A stretch of DNA of 64,000 bases from Struthio camelus (lineage: Eukaryota > Chordata > Aves > Struthioniformes > Struthionidae). Positions within the stretch are counted from its first letter, which is position 1; every line of letters starts with the position of its first letter. The translations under genes were made by a program, and so were the position numbers. Shown here piece by piece: positions 25,071 through 37,432 of this stretch. The DNA lies in contig NC_090982.1 of the NCBI RefSeq assembly GCF_040807025.1, positions 52,373,112 through 52,437,111 of the forward strand, read 5' to 3'. The notes below the pieces were generated by a model. The model was not told the DNA's origin, searched no databases, and was given only the letters and a program-made list of their open reading frames with translations.

Positions 25071-27880
25071 TACTTGAGGATATTTGGGGGTTGGGGAGAA
25101 ATCAGCCTATAACCTTCTTGAAGCTCAGCCACAGTAATCCAGTTAAAGCTTAACAACGCTAAGTAGTTTGAAAACTTGTGGCTGTAGCCGTGTTCGTTCA
25201 TCCTAAAACCATACTTGTTAAATATGCCTTCTCTCACTCGGTTTATTTCTCTAAATAGGTTGTTACTAGGTGGAGAGACGAGCAAATCCTGTTGTTCTTC
25301 ATTACTCAAATCCCTAGCGCTGTCAATTGAATAATTTCCTTCACATTTTTTGGTGTTTTATTATTGCTACTCTCAACATCAGGACCCGATTTTAAATACT
25401 TGTTCATTTGTTGTATGTTTTCCTATTTTGTTACTTCATTGACTTCTGGATTAGACTGGTCAGTCCCTAAAAAAAAATACCTTTCTTGCTATACAAAAGT
25501 TGACCTATATTCAGTAGGGTCCAAACATTTTATTTCACAATACCTACTCAGAGATTCATTTCTGGGCCTTCTGCTCCCCCTTTTTCCACAGAACAGAACG
25601 ATTACTCGGGCATTATTCTCATTCAGCACATTTCTGAGTTCACTGAAATTATCTGTAATCTCTGATGAATCTAAAGGAAAAAGTAGAACTGATTACAACA
25701 TGCACACCCATAAACAAGTAGCAGCAGAAGCCTACCTACCCCATTCAGCCTTAGCGCTGGGAAGGCTACATCAGCAACCCCCTGCTCCTTTTCTAGGATG
25801 CCCCCCTCTTCTTTCCAATACACCTTTCTAACAAGGACCATCTGGTGTCCTTGGGCAACTGGACATCTCACCGTGGCTGTACCTTTCTTACTGGTTTCGC
25901 TAACACAACCTTGCCTCATACACAAGCAGAAAGGCCAACCCGTCTCAGGTGGTCTGTTCAAGCTTGCAGAAAGACAACTAACAAACTGAAACCAATCAAG
26001 TATTCAGCATGTAACAAGTACCCTGTCTACAAATGCAGAGAGTACAATCATGGTTTGTGAGATCAGGCTGGATCTCCTGTCTGATTATTTCCATATGCAT
26101 TTCCAACTCTGTCCTCTCCACTGAGGCTCTACACAGAGGTGCCAGTTACTACAACTTCTAGTGGAAATGACCGTCTATGAGCAATTAGCCTAAAATCTCA
26201 TCAGCATATTTCATCTCTACGGCTACAAAAAACACCCATCAGATGGTAACAACCAGCCATTTTATCATGGGGCTGTTTTTGAATCAGTCGCTACAGAGAC
26301 AGAAAGCTTCAGAATTCCTGTATCCTGTTCTGAATCAAAAGTGTTCCAAGAGGGAGCATTCCTCTTTTCCACCTTCCTCCACTGAACATATTCAGGAATC
26401 CTCATTCATCAGCAGAATTACTTTTGTATAACTTGGCACATCTGGAAAAAATGATTGCACCACATTTCATGCCGATAAAGGTTTTAAATTACAATCCAAC
26501 TTTGGTTAAGATTATCCAAAGCGCAGAAAAATATATTCAGCTCCTGCTTAGGAGCAAGCAAGATACACACACACACACAAGCAATAAACAAAACAGGATT
26601 TGACAAGCATAATTTAAAGAATACAGAGATTTTGACCCAAGAAAAGTGCAGCAAAAGCTTTTCTAAATTCACTTTTGTTAATCGCTGAAATTCCAAATAC
26701 AGAGCCTTGCATTGTAACTCACCCACGGCACAGATGGCACAAGAAGTGTCAAAATAAGCAACTCACTATTGCATTCCTCCAGAGATTGATGACATCTAGT
26801 CACATGATTTATCCGCTGCTGGGAGGATGTGGTAAGCTCTCTCCCAGGACTCCTGTCCTGGGGCAAATATTCAGCTCAGTGTTTGCCTCATGGCAAGCAG
26901 GTGTTTGAGCAACTTGTTAAGTTTTCCTTCAAGAGCACTCTGTAAAAACAAAAAGGTTAGGCAAAGAAATAGTAAACACTGTGAAATAAAAGGAAGTTAA
27001 TTGTGCTAGGTGAAAGGCCATAAGTTTTGTTTAAGCACCTGCAAGAACAGCCGCAAATATGCTGACATTTATAAAACAGTCTCCTGGGAATTTATTGAAG
27101 ACGTCAAAACTTTAGGCAGGCTGCCTTTCTTTTTCTCCCCTCTCAACCATCTGTGGATAACACGTGTGGAAGGGGGATGATCTGACAAAGCGTGAAACAA
27201 CAAATTGCTAGTCTTCTAGTCTCTTATAACAAATATGAAAACAAAGATCAAAGCCATCATCTAGACTGGGCTGATTGTTTGGCTTTCTAAAGAACAGCCC
27301 AAAGCAAGCATAAGAAAATATTCAGCGCTCTAAACAATCAGTATCAAGAAAGCATAAACAAGAGCGTGTTTATCTCATACCTACCACAGAATCATCTTGG
27401 GTCCTTTTCCTGTTTAAACCTTTAGCCAGCTGGATATTCAATTTATTGAAAGCGTGTTTCCATTTACTAAGAACATGAGATTATTCCTAAAGATTGGAAA
27501 TTAATTTTGAAGCAAACATCATGGAGAGAACACATACTGAGATGTGCATGAAACGAGGCAAATAGGAGAGCAAACAGGCACTCATATAACACATTGCACG
27601 CTCAAGGTGGCGAGGAGGGACTGACTTTTGGGGTTTTTCTGACCAGAAACTATTTTTATTACAACATACGACATATGCACACTGACGTAAAGTCTTATGT
27701 ATATTTAATCTTGAAATATGAGGCACCTGCATTTAAAGCTGCCACTTAAAAATTAGGCTTGCATAACATTTAAACCCTCTTACTTTTTTGTTATAAGTGC
27801 ATAACAGGCATTTCCTGTAATTCCGTACAAATTACACCCCCTACGACCGCAGATATTTCGATCCTACTCCCCTAAGAGAC
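25071..27880. other. non-coding stretch, nothing confident
   Basis: AT-rich sequence with a short CA repeat at about 26567-26580. Some open frames of 60-155 codons occur on either strand but lack splice borders or recognisable motifs and are treated as chance. Confidence 0.5.
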
Positions 27881-29490
27881 AGAATCACAGAACAGTTGAG
27901 GTTAAAAAGGACCTCTGGAGAACATCTAGTCCAATCCCCCTGCTCAAACAGGATCATCTAGAGCACATGGCCCAGGTTGCTGCGCAGACAGCTTTTGAAC
28001 ATCTCCAGGGAAGAAGACTCCACAATCTCTTGGGGCAACCTGTCCCAGTGCTTGGTCACCCTCACAGTAAAGAAGCTTTTCCTCATGTTCAGACAGAACT
28101 TCCTGTGTTTCAGTTTGTGCCCGTTGCCTCTCGTCCTGTCACTGGGCACCACTGAGAAGAGACTGGTCCCATCCTCTTGACACCCTCCCTCCAGATATTT
28201 AAATACCTCAATAAGATCCCTCCTCAGTCTTCTCTTCTCCAGGCTGAACAGTCCCAGCTCTCTTAGCCTTTCCTCATAGGAAAGATGTTCCAGTCCCTTA
28301 AGCTTCTTTGTGGCCCTTTGCTGGACTTGTTCCAGTAGCTCTATGTCTCTTTTGTACTGGGGAGCTCAGAACTGGACACAGCACTCCAGACGTGTTTCAC
28401 CAGTGCTGAGCAGAAGGAAGGATCACCTCCCTTGACCTGCTGGCAACACTCTTTCTCATGAAGACCAGTACACCATTGGCCTTCTTGGCCACAAAGGCAT
28501 ATTGCTGGCTCATGGTCAACTTGTGACCCGCCAGGACTCCTAGGCCCTTCTCTGCAAAGCTGCTGTCCAGCAAGTGAGCTCCCAGTCTGTGCTGCTGCAT
28601 GGGGTTATTCTTCCCTCCGTGCAAGAACCTGCACTTGCAGAGTCTGTTGAACTTTAGGAGGAACATCTCTCCAGCCTGTGGAGGTCCCTCTGAATGGCAG
28701 CACAGCCCTCTGGTGTATCAGCCACTCCTCCCAGTTCTGTGTTACCTGCAAACTTGCTGAGGGTGCACTCTGTCCCATCATCCACGTCACCGATGAATAC
28801 GTTGGACAGGACTGGACCCAACATTGACCCTGCTAGTTACTGGCCTCCAACAAGACTTTGTGCCACTGATCACAACCCTCTAAGCTCTGCCATTCAGCCA
28901 GTTTTCAATCCACCTCACAGCCTGCTCATCTAGTCTGTACTTCTTCAGCTTGCCTATGAGTATGTTATGAGAGACAGTGTCAAAAGCCTTAATGAAGGCA
29001 AGGTAGACAACATCCACTGCTCTGCCCTCACCTACCCAGCCAGTCATCCCATCACAGAAGGCTATCAGGTCGATTAAGCATGATTTCCTCTTTGGGAATC
29101 CATGCTGACTACTCCCGATCACCTTCTTATCCTTCATGTGGCAATGGTAGCCAGGATGAGCTGTTTCATCCCCTTTCCAGGGATCAAGGTGAGGCTGACT
29201 GGGTCCTCCTTGCCCTTTTGGAAGGCTGGAGTGACATTTGCTTTCTTCCATTCCCCAGGCACTGCCACCTGATTACCATGACCTTTCAAAAATGATTAAA
29301 AGTGGCCTTGCAGTGACATCCACCAGCTCCCTCACCACTCGTGGGTGTATCTAGTCAGAGCCCACGGACGTGTGGTACGTCCAGTTTGCTTAAGTGATCC
29401 CTAACCTGATCCTCCTCCACCGAGAGTCTTCCTTTCTCCAGATTTTCTCCCTGGTCTCCAGGTCGGGCAGCCCTGAGGGCTGGTCCTACT

Positions 29491-29495
<5 letters not shown>
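27881..29495 (-). mobile_element. CR1 LINE, 5'-truncated, inactive
   Basis: The low-coordinate end begins AGAATCACAGAACAGTTGAG, the reverse complement of the CR1 3' terminus. The body runs on the minus strand through the 3' conserved region and part of the reverse transcriptase, and stops abruptly at about 29495. Several frameshifts and stops break the coding region. CR1 elements transpose by target-primed reverse transcription, end in short 8-bp-type repeats rather than poly(A), and are usually 5'-truncated, as here. A 30-base A run abuts the truncated end. Confidence 0.95.
28880..29251 (-). pseudogene. CR1 reverse transcriptase fragment, defective
   Basis: This minus-strand stretch translates to a piece of CR1 ORF2. 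It contains SSQHGFPKRKSC, an active-site-like DVVYLAFIKAFDTVSHNIL, and ends RWIENWLNGRA. In the CR1 family the first catalytic aspartate sits in YLDFSKAFD; here that Asp is Ala. Further along the same strand (near 28740) the FADD box is changed to FAGN. The palm-domain catalytic residues are therefore lost, and frameshifts separate this piece from the rest. It is a dead copy carried inside the element at 27881-29495. Confidence 0.9.

Positions 29496-29525
<30 letters not shown>
29496..29525. repeat. poly(A) run at a CR1 5' junction
   Basis: Thirty consecutive A directly beside the 5'-truncated end of the minus-strand CR1. Confidence 0.95.
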
Positions 29526-29533
<8 letters not shown>

Positions 29534-31783
29534 AAAGGAAAAGACAGAAAGCAGCAATCACAAACGAAAAGTAATTTCTTTACTGAATTCTTTTCATATG
29601 CAAAGTCTAGAGGAAAGAATTGCTTCAGTCTTTCAATAACCTGTGCACACACCCAAAGTTTTAATCTTTCTGGATCCTGCCTCTCTGCAAATCTTCCAGT
29701 GTTTTTGCTAAATACAGCCTGATTTTGTATATCAATTAATTAAAACAAAACCAAACCACAGATCTCTTGCAGCAGACACTGAGGTTTACCTGCTAATTAG
29801 TGCTTCACCAGCTCAGGAGCTTAGAACATAACAGAGAACTTAGAGCCTTTTCCGTCTTGGTCCCTTGTTAGCTGCGCTACATGTTCTTGGCATGAGGAAA
29901 TGAAGTGACTATTTACACAGCTGGAGTAACCTGTCAACTGGTGCAAGCCAGCAGCACAGCAAGAAAGCCACTGTTCGGCAACAGCTGAAGTTCTAGCCCA
30001 ATATTTATCACAGGTAAAATTTCTAATGCAAGTGTTCCGTCAGCTTTCTGATAACGCTCCAAAATGGTTTATACTCTTACTCCAAAAGATGTCTGACATT
30101 ATTAGACAGCTGACTCTAGTTCTTCCCTTTTCCCCATACAGCTTTCAAAAAATTAGTACAAAAATTAGTTTATCACCTTAGGACAATGCTTTTTTGCAGC
30201 TCAAAACCCACTGCTTAAAATCAAAACAAAGTGAAAAAGGATAATTTTGCTCCTAAATCATTGAAATAATGAGCATTGTACCACACATCTGCTTAAAAAT
30301 TGGTTTCATATCCTCAGGGAATAGGTTCCTCAGATTTGCTATTTCACACTGAACACATGTAACCAGTTAAAAAAGAAATCGGTAGTGACACAGTAGGTCT
30401 GTTGTATCTTCTTACTCCATAACGTTGGCTTATTTAAAGCTCCACACAAAAGCGATCAAGGAAGTCTGGGCAAAACAGGCCAGCAATAGGGGAAAAGTTC
30501 TCAAAAGTTCTGACATTTTTCAGAAAGAGGAAACTTATTGTCTCATTCTACAGAAAAATAATTATTACATGCCACTAGAGCACAAGAACATCATGCTATT
30601 ATGAAAACTAACCAAGATGACAGCTTAAATTGCACATGTTAATGAATTTAAACTTCAACAACAGCAAATTTTCCTGGTAAATAAAATTTTGATGAATTTA
30701 CCATAGCAATGTACATTTTGGAACAAGGGAGAGCAGCCATTACATTCTTGAAGTCTCACTTGGAAACTGTGCTTGGAAAATCTGTCACACAACTCGATAA
30801 GCTGATGTTTTGTTTCAGTATTTGCTGACTCATTTTTTAAACATTAGGCTTTTTGAAAGCAAATATTTTCCTTTCAAAATTCTTCTATTTTAGGTAATTA
30901 TGGTTAACAAGTTCCTAGACTCCAAGTTCCTAAATTCCAAGTTCAAACTTGTCTTCAATCAAGGCCTGGGAACTGGGGAAGGGTGAGATTGTATTAGGAG
31001 CCTGAGTTTCCTTCTTGTTAGAGAGTCTATGTAAAAGAGAATGCAAGATTATAAGCCAAGCATGTGGCATATTGAAAGCACAAGGAGTAATAAACAATGG
31101 TTTTATGCTGCTACATGCTAAACAGTAAAAGCATCCTCTCCACAAAATAACCACTTCCTATGACCCAACGGGCAGGAAAAGATTAGGCAAATCAAGCTTA
31201 CTTTTACGAATACCATAGCAGAATTTTCAAAAGGCTTCCCAATCAATATCAATTCCTATCAGTCCAATTATTTCTATTTTTTCCCTAACCCAGTTGAGGC
31301 CTTCTACTGTAGTCTGAAACAAAATAAAACAAAAGAGTAAAAACAAATGAACTATGCTCAAATGAACTATCTGCTATACTCAAAGACAAGGAACTCTTGT
31401 AGCTAGGGGCTTATTCTTAAACTTATTAAACCAACAAGAAACTATTTTGTTGCATGACCAAAGTTAGAGTTGGATGAAGTTGCATGAATTTGCATGACTG
31501 TCAAGGTATATGAATAAACAAGATCTTTTAATTCTTTCATGCATAATTATAGCAACATCACTGCTTGTGACTGTGATAACTGTAACCTTTTATCCAGTTT
31601 CTGATTTTTAGATTTGACTTACTTGGACATTCTGTATTTACCTTCAGTCTAAACACAATGCAATATATAAACAAATCACATTTTGCCAGTATGCAAACTG
31701 CACTATAATTTACGTAGTAATAATTACATGCTTAAAATAAAAAAGCATTGCTTAACACAATTCATTAACAAAAGACTGTTTAC

Positions 31784-31829
31784 CTATCACCAGAGTCATG
31801 CTCTATATCAAGATATGAAGATCCAGGCC
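31784..31829 (-). other. exon-like block, minus strand (weak)
   Basis: A 46-base block lies between acceptor TTGGTGTTATTAGACAG and donor TAG|GTAAAC. It is open only in the frame reading PGSSYLDIEHDSGD (phase 1 in, 2 out). It does not join the block at 33944-34034 (phase 0 out) without another exon. Short and therefore weak. Confidence 0.2.
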
Positions 31830-33943
31830 CTGTCTAATAACACCAAGAAGGCTAGACATGAATGATGACGTTGGTTCACAGTGCATTGTCTTCAATAGTG
31901 AAGGTGGCTTTAGACATCCCTTAGCCATCCCCACTTCTAAAACCAGTTCACTGCTTCCTCAGGCTGCTCCAATACCACCGGCATACAGCGCAGCCCCCAG
32001 TCAATCATGGAAGTGATCCACAGCACTAAAATAAGTTGAGAAGTACCTTTGCAGGGGCAGAGTTTTTTTTTTGTTGTTGTTTTTTTAAATCTAGGTCGTT
32101 CCAGCGGTACGTTTTATTGCAGAGCATCACAAATGCTGATTTGGCACATCTGACCAAACTGCGCCAGAGAGGCGCAAAGGGACCGCCAGGAGGGGCGGCT
32201 CTTGGACTGGCAGCCAAAGAAAAACACAGATTGTAAGACGTTATGTAAGAACAGGAAGGTTTTACAGACATGTTTAGCCTGAAAAATTTGTCTATTAATA
32301 TTAGAAAATTAGAATACTCATATTAGAGCAGTAGAATATTAATGCTCTGATTAGTTAGTATTCTCTACAGAGATTACTGGTTATAAGCCTTTTAGAAAAA
32401 GTGAGTGTAAAAGAACATCTTTCTAGAGAAGAGAATTGAGGCAGGTATCTTGGTGAATACTTGACAACAGCTGGGGCTCCAGGCATCACCACTACCCAAA
32501 GAATGAGTAACAAAAAAAAGCAAAAGGAAGATAGTATTATTTGGAAAGCGTCTATTTTTTAAGATTAAAATTATTCAGTTAAGAAAATAATTATAAAAAG
32601 GAAGGGTATACAACTTCCGGATGAAAGGTATGTTGGAAATTGACTACAACTGTGAGAAACAAAAAAGTTATTAAAAAGTCTATTCATAAAAAAATCTCTG
32701 TATTTATTTTCATAGTATTAGAGAATTTTATCTGCATTCCACTTGCATAAAAGAACTACCAGGACCGAACTGGTATATCAGAAGAAGAGAGTATAAAATC
32801 AGCCTCAACATCAGGCAAACTATCAGCCACATTCACTCTTTTATACACATAGCTTTCTGAAAAGGAACGTATTGATGTCTGTAAAATAATGAGAAACAAG
32901 TTAATGTCTGAGATGCACTGACCAAAATAAAGGGCAAAGTTCGAGAATAGTTAAATCTCGGCAAATTACCCACCACAATTCTCCATATGATTTCAGGATA
33001 TGACCTTTTTCAGTTTTCATTAAAATTTTAAAATACCTCAGAAATGCAAATACATGTTTGTCATTACCTTTAATGGGGTGCATTATAAGAGATGATCTGA
33101 GCAAAATGAATTTTGATATTGATGGTTTAATTGCAAGGCTTGTTGCCTGTATGTTAATATGCAGTGCAAAACCTTCTCAGCAGGTGCTCTATCCCACGAC
33201 GTGATTTCATGAATAATTCACTGGAAAAAGCACTCTGACTGAGACACAATTTGCAATAATGTTTTTCAAGTGAGATCAGTGAAAATCAGAAGCTGTCATT
33301 GGCAATTTGTTTCAGTTGGCATTCAAAAGGTCACACCCTTGACACACAAAGGAAATTAGAAATGCCCTTTTCCTTTACATATCAGCATCACGTATTCTGC
33401 ATTCTCTTTTTACACTGTCTATTCTGACACCTAGAGAGTATTTATTTCAGTAGTTAATGAAAGCAGAGACTTTAAGTTAGTTTTGGGATTCTTGTTTGTT
33501 TTTGTTTACTTAACATCCCAATAAATGCATTTCGTATGTCCGTCAATCACCTTGACTTTCTACAACAGGCAAGATAACAGAGTACCATAATTATACAGAT
33601 ATATGCATTTCCATATTATTCTTCAAATATCTGAACAGGTAAGCTGTATTATTTGAGGCCACAAAGCAACTAATTATATCAGAAAATATTCATGCTAGAT
33701 TGTAAACCACACAAAATGGGAGATGTTTCTTTTCATCTCAGATGATTACAAATATTACACAGCACATTCATTGTAATGAATCATATACATTAATTATAAT
33801 TATTTATTTTATGACTTAAATTGAGCCATGAGAACCCTGAAGACATTATGGGTCCTGGTGGAAAGAGTCATCACAAGACCCAAGTATATTCTTATTGTAC
33901 CTAGAAGCTGCTACGGCATATATAATTCTAATTTAGAAAGTAC

Positions 33944-34034
33944 CTGCTGGGATGTTTTTTCGGCATCGCCAAAGCTACTTTGAAGATGTATATTCAAACT
34001 TACAGCACCAACAGCTCTTGGAAAGATTCTTGTT
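33944..34034 (-). CDS. candidate coding exon, minus strand, unrecognised
   Basis: This 91-base minus-strand block has an acceptor with a T-rich tract (TTATTTTGGCTTTAATATTTAG) and donor CAG|GTACTT. It enters in phase 2 and leaves in phase 0, and reads 30 codons beginning TRIFPRAVGAVSLNIHLQSS and ending FGDAEKTSQQ. The balanced residue composition is unlike that of AT-rich non-coding DNA. A cryptic GTAAGT lies inside it. It could be a further upstream exon of the minus-strand gene model or belong to another gene. No neighbouring exon in matching phase was proven. Confidence 0.3.
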
Positions 34035-35000
34035 CTAAATATTAAAGCCAAAATAATTCAGTGCTTATACTTTGTTAATAACTTGGATGCTACTAATTAG
34101 GTACCTATATGCTTTTATAATTTAAAGCTCTAACATTTTTTGATTCACAGGTCTAAGAACTTCCATTTTTTAATAAGTGACTAAGTTAAATAGCTGCTGA
34201 TATTTGGAAATATCAAAAAGAAATAGCAGAAAGTATATATTCCAGTTATGTACGTAGAACCAAAAGGTTCATCAAAATCCAGTTCCATAGCCTCACACCG
34301 TATAAAATAATAAGCTCATTAAGCATTCATTACCCTAAGACTAGGTGCATTTTCAGCTGCTTCTGTTGAAAGGCTGTTCCTAAGCCTCTCCTCTGCTAAC
34401 TTCTGAAACTTTTTTCTAGCTTGCACTTTTTTAATCTATGGCCTGCTTATACCTCATCTGTGTGTGCCAATGATGTCTTAAGGACACAGAGAAAAAGACG
34501 TAGACAATTCCCTTCATCAGCTTAGTAGGCCCCTCTAGACTAGCTGCAGTTTTATTTGTAAATGAGTTACCAGAACTGTACTGCAGCATTCTGGCAGGGT
34601 CTTGCATTAATAGGATGTGGTTTTCGTCTCTTCAATGGCACATTGTAGAAATTGCATTCCTTTTTCCCCCCGTCTCCATCTTCCTGGTGGCGCAGGTCAT
34701 CCTGTGATCTGCTAATGGACATAGGTATTTCTCCTTCAGTGCTTCCAGTGGGAGAGTTCAGAGCGTACAGCAAAATTGACCTTGCACTTCTTTAACTATC
34801 CTATCGATTCCATTCCTCCACTCTTTACCTGAACATGTAATTGCAAGAAACACTTCTTGAGCCTTCTTCATTAGAGGCATTACACTTGCTTTTTTTCTGT
34901 TGACACTGCCCTACAACTTGATAAACTTGCAGAACAGAATTACTGAGCACCAGAACATATACTGCTTGTTTGAGGTAGCTTTTGCAAAGGGAAGTCTTAC

Positions 35001-35069
35001 CTATTTGAGTCAGACCTTTTGCAAACAGGTCCACCTCTATGGGACTCCAGCCTCAAAAGATAATAAGCC
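35001..35069 (-). other. exon-like block, minus strand (weak)
   Basis: A 69-base block has acceptor AAAAAGTTTTCCACAG and donor TAG|GTAAGA, with one open frame in phase 2 on both sides (AYYLLRLESHRGGPVCKRSD, then SN). No partner exon was identified. Confidence 0.18.
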
Positions 35070-36182
35070 CTGTGGAAAACTTTTTGGAAGTTGACTGGGG
35101 TGTCTGTGCGATTGCAAAAGCAGGAGCTCTAAGGTCAGAGGAGATGGATCCAGATCCCAGAAACTGAGATATCTCCTCAGGGAGCTAAGTTCTTAAGGTC
35201 CCTCAGATCTGAAGTCACATATGACATTTTCTGTGCATGAAGAGCCAGATTTTTTCAAGATCAGTAGGCACTTACCCATTGCGCGGAACATTGGGCAAGA
35301 CAAACAGGATTGTAGGGGATCTTACCCAGCACGGCCAGTATCTCCGTTTTCAGTTAAGAGAAGTCTCCTGGTGAGGCCTGTCTAGCAAAGTGTCAATGCC
35401 TGTCAAACATGGCTCCCAATCCTGTGTCTTCTACCCACCTTAAGCACGTAGGAATAATTCTTCACAGACGTGACAGCAAAGTCTTAAAGATCAACGCTGG
35501 TGAAATCAATTTTCTTTTGCGTTTTCCTAGAAAACCCTCCCAAATTCTTCTGCCTCAAGCAAAAAGTCTCACTTGTGTGTTGGCTTGCCTTCATCTCATC
35601 TGAACTTCTTGAGTCTTACGCAGCTTAGGCCAAAGACAACATCTGCAATCCTCTTTGGAAAGTGCCATGCATGCATCCACAGTGCAGTGTAAAAATAACA
35701 GGACAAAACACGGCTTCTCTCCCTGCTGTTACTCCCTACACAGAGTAAGATAGACAAAGATGAAAAATCTGGACACTGGCTAACACAGTTCTTATTTTTG
35801 TGTTACAGTAACCGCTTAGGTGTTGTGGCCAAACTCTGCCATACGAGAAACAATAAGGGATCAAAGTTATAGTAGCAGCCGCAGGCACATTATATTAATC
35901 TTGGACCTCAGTTATGTTATTGATAGAGCAAAGATCTTCCCGCCTTTCCAAACTCTTTCCCAACAGTAATATCAAGCATGAACTATCAATAGAAGCCTTT
36001 ATCAATTCAACATTTAGAAGACATTTTGAGAAAATGAGCGCAAAGATGCTCATCAGAATTGAAGCACAAACATACAAATACTGTTTTCTTGTTTTTGACT
36101 TTGAAATTTCTAGCTCTCAGTACAATTCTATTGATATTTTGCTGAGGCTTACTGGAGCAAATAATTCTGAAAAACTTTTACA

Positions 36183-37432
36183 AACATATTAAGGACAAGA
36201 AGGTGACTGGAAGTAGTCAGCATGGATTTATGAAGGGGAAATCATGCTTAACCAACCTGATAGCCTTCTACAAAGAGGTAACTGACTCAGTGGATGAGGG
36301 GAGAGCAGTGGATGTTGTTCATCTTCACTTCAGCAAGGCTTCAGTGCTGCCTCCCATAACATCCTCACAGAAAAACCAATCAAGTATGAGATAAGTAAAT
36401 AAACGACGAGATGGACCGAGAACTGGCTGAACTGCCAGGCTCAAAGGGTTGTGATCAGCTGCACAAGGTCCAGCTGGAGGCCAGTCACACTGGTGGTATA
36501 CCCCAGGAGTCAAAACCGGGGCCAGTACTGTTTAACATCTTCACTGACGACCTGGATAATGGGACAGAGTGCACCCTCAGCAAGTTTGCAGATAACACAA
36601 AACTGGGAGGAGTGTTTGATAGATTAGATGGTTATGCTGCCATTCAGAGGCACCTCCACAGGCTGGAGAAAAGGGCTGACAGGAACCTCACGAAGTTTAA
36701 CAAAGACACGTACCAAATCTTGCACCTAGGAGGAAATATCCAGTGCACCAACACGGGCTAGGGGCCAATTGACTGGAAAGCAACTCTGTAGAAAAGGACT
36801 TGGGGACTGTGGTGGACAACAAGGTGGACATGAGCCAGTAATGCCTTGCCACAAAGGTGGCCAGCAGGATCCTGGCCTTCATGAGGAAGAGCGATGCCAC
36901 CAGGTCGAGGGAGGTAATCTTTCCCTCTGCTCAGCACTGGTGAGACACATCTGGAGCACTGTGTCCAATTCAGGAGCCCTCAGTATAAGTGAGTCCAGCA
37001 AAGGGCCAGCAAAGGGCCACAAAGAAGGTTAAGGGACCAGAGCATCTCTCATACGAGGAGAGGCTGAGAGATCTGGGAGCCTGCAGAAGAGAAGGCTCAG
37101 GGGGGTCTTATCAATGTATAAAAATACTTGATGGGGGTGGGGGAGGGAAGTAAAGAAGATGGAGCCAGATTCTTCTCAGAGGGGCCCAGTGACAAGAGGC
37201 AACGGGCACAAACTGAAACACAGAAAACTCCATTTAAGCATAAGAAAACCTTTTTACTTGTGAGGGTGATCAAACACTGGATCAGCTTTGCCCAGATTAT
37301 GGAATCGCCAACTTTGGAGATAATCAGAGTCTGACTGGGCAAAGTCCTGAGCAACCCATTCAAGGTGACCCTGCTCTGAGCCAAGAGTTGGGCTAGATGA
37401 TCTCCTGGAGTCCCTTCCAGCCTTAACTGTTG
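36183..37432 (+). mobile_element. CR1 LINE, 5'-truncated, inactive
   Basis: A plus-strand CR1 copy starts abruptly in the middle of the reverse transcriptase (GGACAAGAAGGTGACTGGAA) and ends with TGATCTCCTGGAGTCCCTTC, close to the family 3' terminus. The final ATTCTGTGAT-type repeat is not clear. Many frameshifts and small deletions make it clearly older than the copy at 46268-48305. It contains a local duplication (AAGGGCCAGCAAAGGGCCA, about 36999-37018). Confidence 0.93.
36203..36761 (+). pseudogene. CR1 reverse transcriptase fragment, defective
   Basis: Two frame-shifted pieces show CR1 ORF2 homology. The first has [19 protein letters not shown] and a damaged active-site region, HLHFSKAS in place of YLDFSKAFD, so the first catalytic Asp is His, and the sequence after it is deleted. 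The second has [16 protein letters not shown] and KFADNTKLGG, where the second Asp of FADD is Asn. These changes remove polymerase activity. The fragment has no sign of host use. Confidence 0.9.

Larger units (their letters stand above)
29526..36182. other. non-coding stretch with a few exon-like blocks
   Basis: AT-rich sequence between two CR1 copies. It holds minus-strand exon-like blocks at 31784-31829, 33944-34034 and 35001-35069 with splice-like borders but inconsistent phases. No transposon is confidently identified. A possible very old LINE trace near 34490-34620 was not accepted. Confidence 0.4.

Noticed and set aside
25364..25831. Plus-strand open frame of 155 codons
   Set aside because: The composition is Phe/Leu/Ser-rich and low in charged residues, as expected from translated AT-rich DNA. 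There are no splice borders or motifs.
32050..32210. GC-rich block with a strong minus-strand acceptor and a stop next to an AATAAA
   Set aside because: Two overlapping frames are open, there is no clear donor, and the AATAAA immediately after a stop looks coincidental. No transcript evidence is visible.
34490..34910. Minus-strand frames such as one ending NARPCQNAAVQFW followed by AATAAA, and a neighbouring frame with a possible acceptor
   Set aside because: AVQFW resembles the C-terminal part of old CR1 ORF2, but the match is only a few residues, the frames conflict and flanking homology is absent. Not enough to call a LINE fragment or a terminal exon.
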